Of a DNA stretch of 64,000 nucleotides, positions 62,578 through 64,000 are shown in pieces. The notes below the pieces were generated by a model. It searched no databases and was not told the origin of the DNA. It saw nothing but the letters and a program-made list of their open reading frames with translations. Numbering within the stretch: the first letter of the stretch is position 1; every line of letters begins with the position of its first letter. Where the stretch lies: NCBI RefSeq assembly GCF_001423245.1, contig NZ_LMOH01000012.1, positions 583,679 through 647,678 of the forward strand. The letters are read 5' to 3'. Source of the DNA: Aureimonas sp. Leaf324. GTDB taxonomy: Bacteria; Pseudomonadota; Alphaproteobacteria; Rhizobiales; Rhizobiaceae. Made by a program: the position numbers and the translations under genes.

Positions 62578-63912
62578 ATGTCCTCGACCCCCTGCTCCTT
62601 CCACGACCTCGCCACCCTCGACGACGCCGCGCGCGCCCGGCTCCTGCGGCGCTCCGAGACCGACCTCTCGTCCTTCGTCGAGACGGTCCGCCCGATCATC
62701 GAGGCGGTGAAATCGGAAGGCGACGCCGCGCTCTTGCGCTTTGCCCGCGATCTCGACGGCGCGACCGTCGCGCCCGGCGCGCTGCAGGCGAGCGAGGCCG
62801 AGTTCGACGCGGCCTTCAAGGCCGTGGAGCCGGAGGTGATCGACGCCATCCGCTTCGGCATCGACAACATCCGCCGCTTCCACGAGGAGCAGAAGCCTGA
62901 ACCCATGTGGTTCAAGGAAATGCGTCCGGGCGCGTTTGCCGGCGACCGCTGGACGCCGATCCAGTCCGCCGCGCTCTACGTGCCGCGCGGCAAGGGCGCG
63001 TTTCCCTCTGTCACGATGATGACCAGCGTGCCGGCCGTGGTGGCGGGCGTCTCGGACCTCTGCATCCTCACCCCGCCGACGGCGGACGGCTCGGTGGATG
63101 CCGCGACCCTCGTCGCCGCGCGGCTGGCGGGCGTCGAGACGGTCTACAAGGTCGGCGGCGCGCAGGCCGTCGCGGCGGCCGCCTTCGGCACCGAGACGAT
63201 CCAACCCAAGATCAAGATCGTCGGCCCCGGATCGCCCTTCGTGGTGGCGGCGAAAAGCCTTCTGTCGGGCGTCCTCGACACCGGCCTCCCGGCCGGCCCG
63301 TCCGAGGCGATGATCTTCGCGGACGAGACGGTGGACGGCGCGCTCGCGGCCCTCGATCTTCTGATCGAGGCCGAGCACGGGCCGGATTCGTCGGCCTATC
63401 TCGTCACCCACGACCGCCGCGTCGCCGAAGAGGCGATGGCCGCCCTGCCCGGCCATTGGGCGCGCATGACCGAGCAGCGAGCGACCTTCTCGCGCACCGT
63501 CCTGACCGGCCCTTACGGCGGGATCGTGCTGACGCCCTCGCTGGAAGACAGCTACCGCTTCGTCAACGACTATGCGCCCGAGCATCTCGAGCTTCTGTCG
63601 ACGGAGCCGTTCCGCCATCTCGGTCGGATCACGGAAGCCGCGGAGATCCTGATGGGGCTGCATACGCCGGTGACGCTCGGCAACTTCGTTCTCGGCCCCA
63701 ACGCGGTGCTGCCGACCAGCCGCTGGGCGCGCACCTACGGGCCGCTGTCGGTGACCGACTTCCTGAAGCGCTCGTCGATCGGCTACGTCACCTCCACCGG
63801 CTATCCCGAACTCGCGCTGCACGCCCGCCGCCTCGCGCGCTACGAGGGCTTCTCCTCGCACGAGAACGCCGTGTCGGAGATGCGCGACGCCATCCTGTCG
63901 AAGCCGCGATGA
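62578..63912 (+). CDS. Histidinol dehydrogenase-family protein, non-histidine paralogue
   Basis: A 444-residue HisD-fold NAD-dependent dehydrogenase. The general blocks are AALYVPRGKGAFPSVTMMTSVPAVVAGV, YKVGGAQAVAAAAFG and GPSEAMIFAD. Compared with true HisD, the Q-x-E-H region reads LLIEAEHGPDS (Glu in place of the zinc-site Gln), the EH pair is kept in NDYAPEHLEL, the Asp of the GDYASGT segment is changed (TLGNFVLGPNAV), and the late His is kept in YEGFSSHENAV. These changes, and its place in a transporter operon, suggest it oxidises a different vicinal diol or alcohol, as HpsN does. It starts 8 nt after the permease gene. Confidence 0.85.
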   Translation: MSSTPCSFHDLATLDDAARARLLRRSETDLSSFVETVRPIIEAVKSEGDAALLRFARDLDGATVAPGALQASEAEFDAAFKAVEPEVIDAIRFGIDNIRRFHEEQKPEPMWFKEMRPGAFAGDRWTPIQSAALYVPRGKGAFPSVTMMTSVPAVVAGVSDLCILTPPTADGSVDAATLVAARLAGVETVYKVGGAQAVAAAAFGTETIQPKIKIVGPGSPFVVAAKSLLSGVLDTGLPAGPSEAMIFADETVDGALAALDLLIEAEHGPDSSAYLVTHDRRVAEEAMAALPGHWARMTEQRATFSRTVLTGPYGGIVLTPSLEDSYRFVNDYAPEHLELLSTEPFRHLGRITEAAEILMGLHTPVTLGNFVLGPNAVLPTSRWARTYGPLSVTDFLKRSSIGYVTSTGYPELALHARRLARYEGFSSHENAVSEMRDAILSKPR

Positions 63913-64000
63913 CCGCGCGCTTCGTCAATGTCGAGGACGCCCGCCGCATCGCCCGGCGGCGTCTTCCGAAGATCTTCTTCGACTATATCGACGGCGGCTC
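63909..64000 (+). CDS. FMN-dependent alpha-hydroxy-acid dehydrogenase (LldD family), start only
   Basis: Only the first 31 residues are in the window, with VEDARRIARRRLPKIFFDYI followed by DGGS. The block RRLPKxxFDYIDGG is the N-terminal hallmark of L-lactate dehydrogenase, glycolate oxidase and mandelate dehydrogenase. The start ATG overlaps the stop of the HisD-like gene by 4 nt (ATGA), so it is the next gene of the same catabolic unit. Its substrate and remaining motifs are beyond the edge. Confidence 0.75.
   Translation, partial: MTARFVNVEDARRIARRRLPKIFFDYIDGG

Noticed and set aside
62437-63861. Minus-strand frame of 474 aa
   Set aside because: It is antisense to the HisD-like gene.

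Overview
The window is high-GC DNA from an alphaproteobacterium, most likely of the order Hyphomicrobiales. The grounds are the coding bias, an erythritol operon close to those of Brucella and Rhizobium, the Ppx-RlmE pair and the transporter types. The genus cannot be fixed from the sequence; an Aurantimonadaceae-like relative is only a guess. The window has three parts: a chromosomal block (1-6029), an integrated island (6030-43632) and a second chromosomal block (43633-64000).

Left block: the 5' part of guaB, a Tat-exported metallo-beta-lactamase-fold hydrolase, an MFS exporter, a translationally coupled ppx-rlmE pair, and a tRNA-Gln(CUG) gene with its own promoter.

Island: a 23-bp direct repeat, made of the last 20 nt of tRNA-Gln plus 3 nt, recurs at 43610-43632. 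A tyrosine recombinase lies just inside the tRNA end, so about 37.6 kb is an integrative genomic island. No conjugation genes are visible. The cargo is mostly anti-phage defence: a two-gene operon of a VPA1262-like/PLD-like protein and a helical protein (unassigned), a Hachiman system (hamAB), an operon with a soluble FtsH-like AAA+/M41 protease and a putative PD-(D/E)xK protein (unassigned), a type I restriction-modification system (hsdRMS) continued by an HNH protein and an Mrr-like nuclease, and a complete type I Zorya system (zorABCD). It also holds an IS5-family element (17276-18186, transposase damaged), an IS630-family element (42379-43409), a plasmid-like region with GCAACG boxes at 21-bp spacing, and scattered copies of the palindrome GGAAATNATTTCC. 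Base composition is more AT-rich and more variable than in the flanks.

Right block: a complete erythritol uptake and catabolism locus. eryD-eryA-eryB-eryC run leftward and a DUF2291 gene plus the ABC transporter eryEFG run rightward from a shared promoter region with a perfect palindrome that is a likely EryD operator. Erythritol would be imported, phosphorylated (EryA), oxidised (EryB) and racemised (EryC); the later isomerases EryH and EryI are not here. A strong terminator ends eryG. Then come a ThDP-dependent enzyme, a sugar-phosphate isomerase/epimerase-like protein, a cupin, a DUF2161 protein, and an operon-like run of an SDR dehydrogenase, a polyamine/iron-type ABC importer, a histidinol-dehydrogenase paralogue and the start of an FMN-dependent hydroxy-acid dehydrogenase. 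That run looks like a catabolic unit for an unidentified small hydroxylated substrate.
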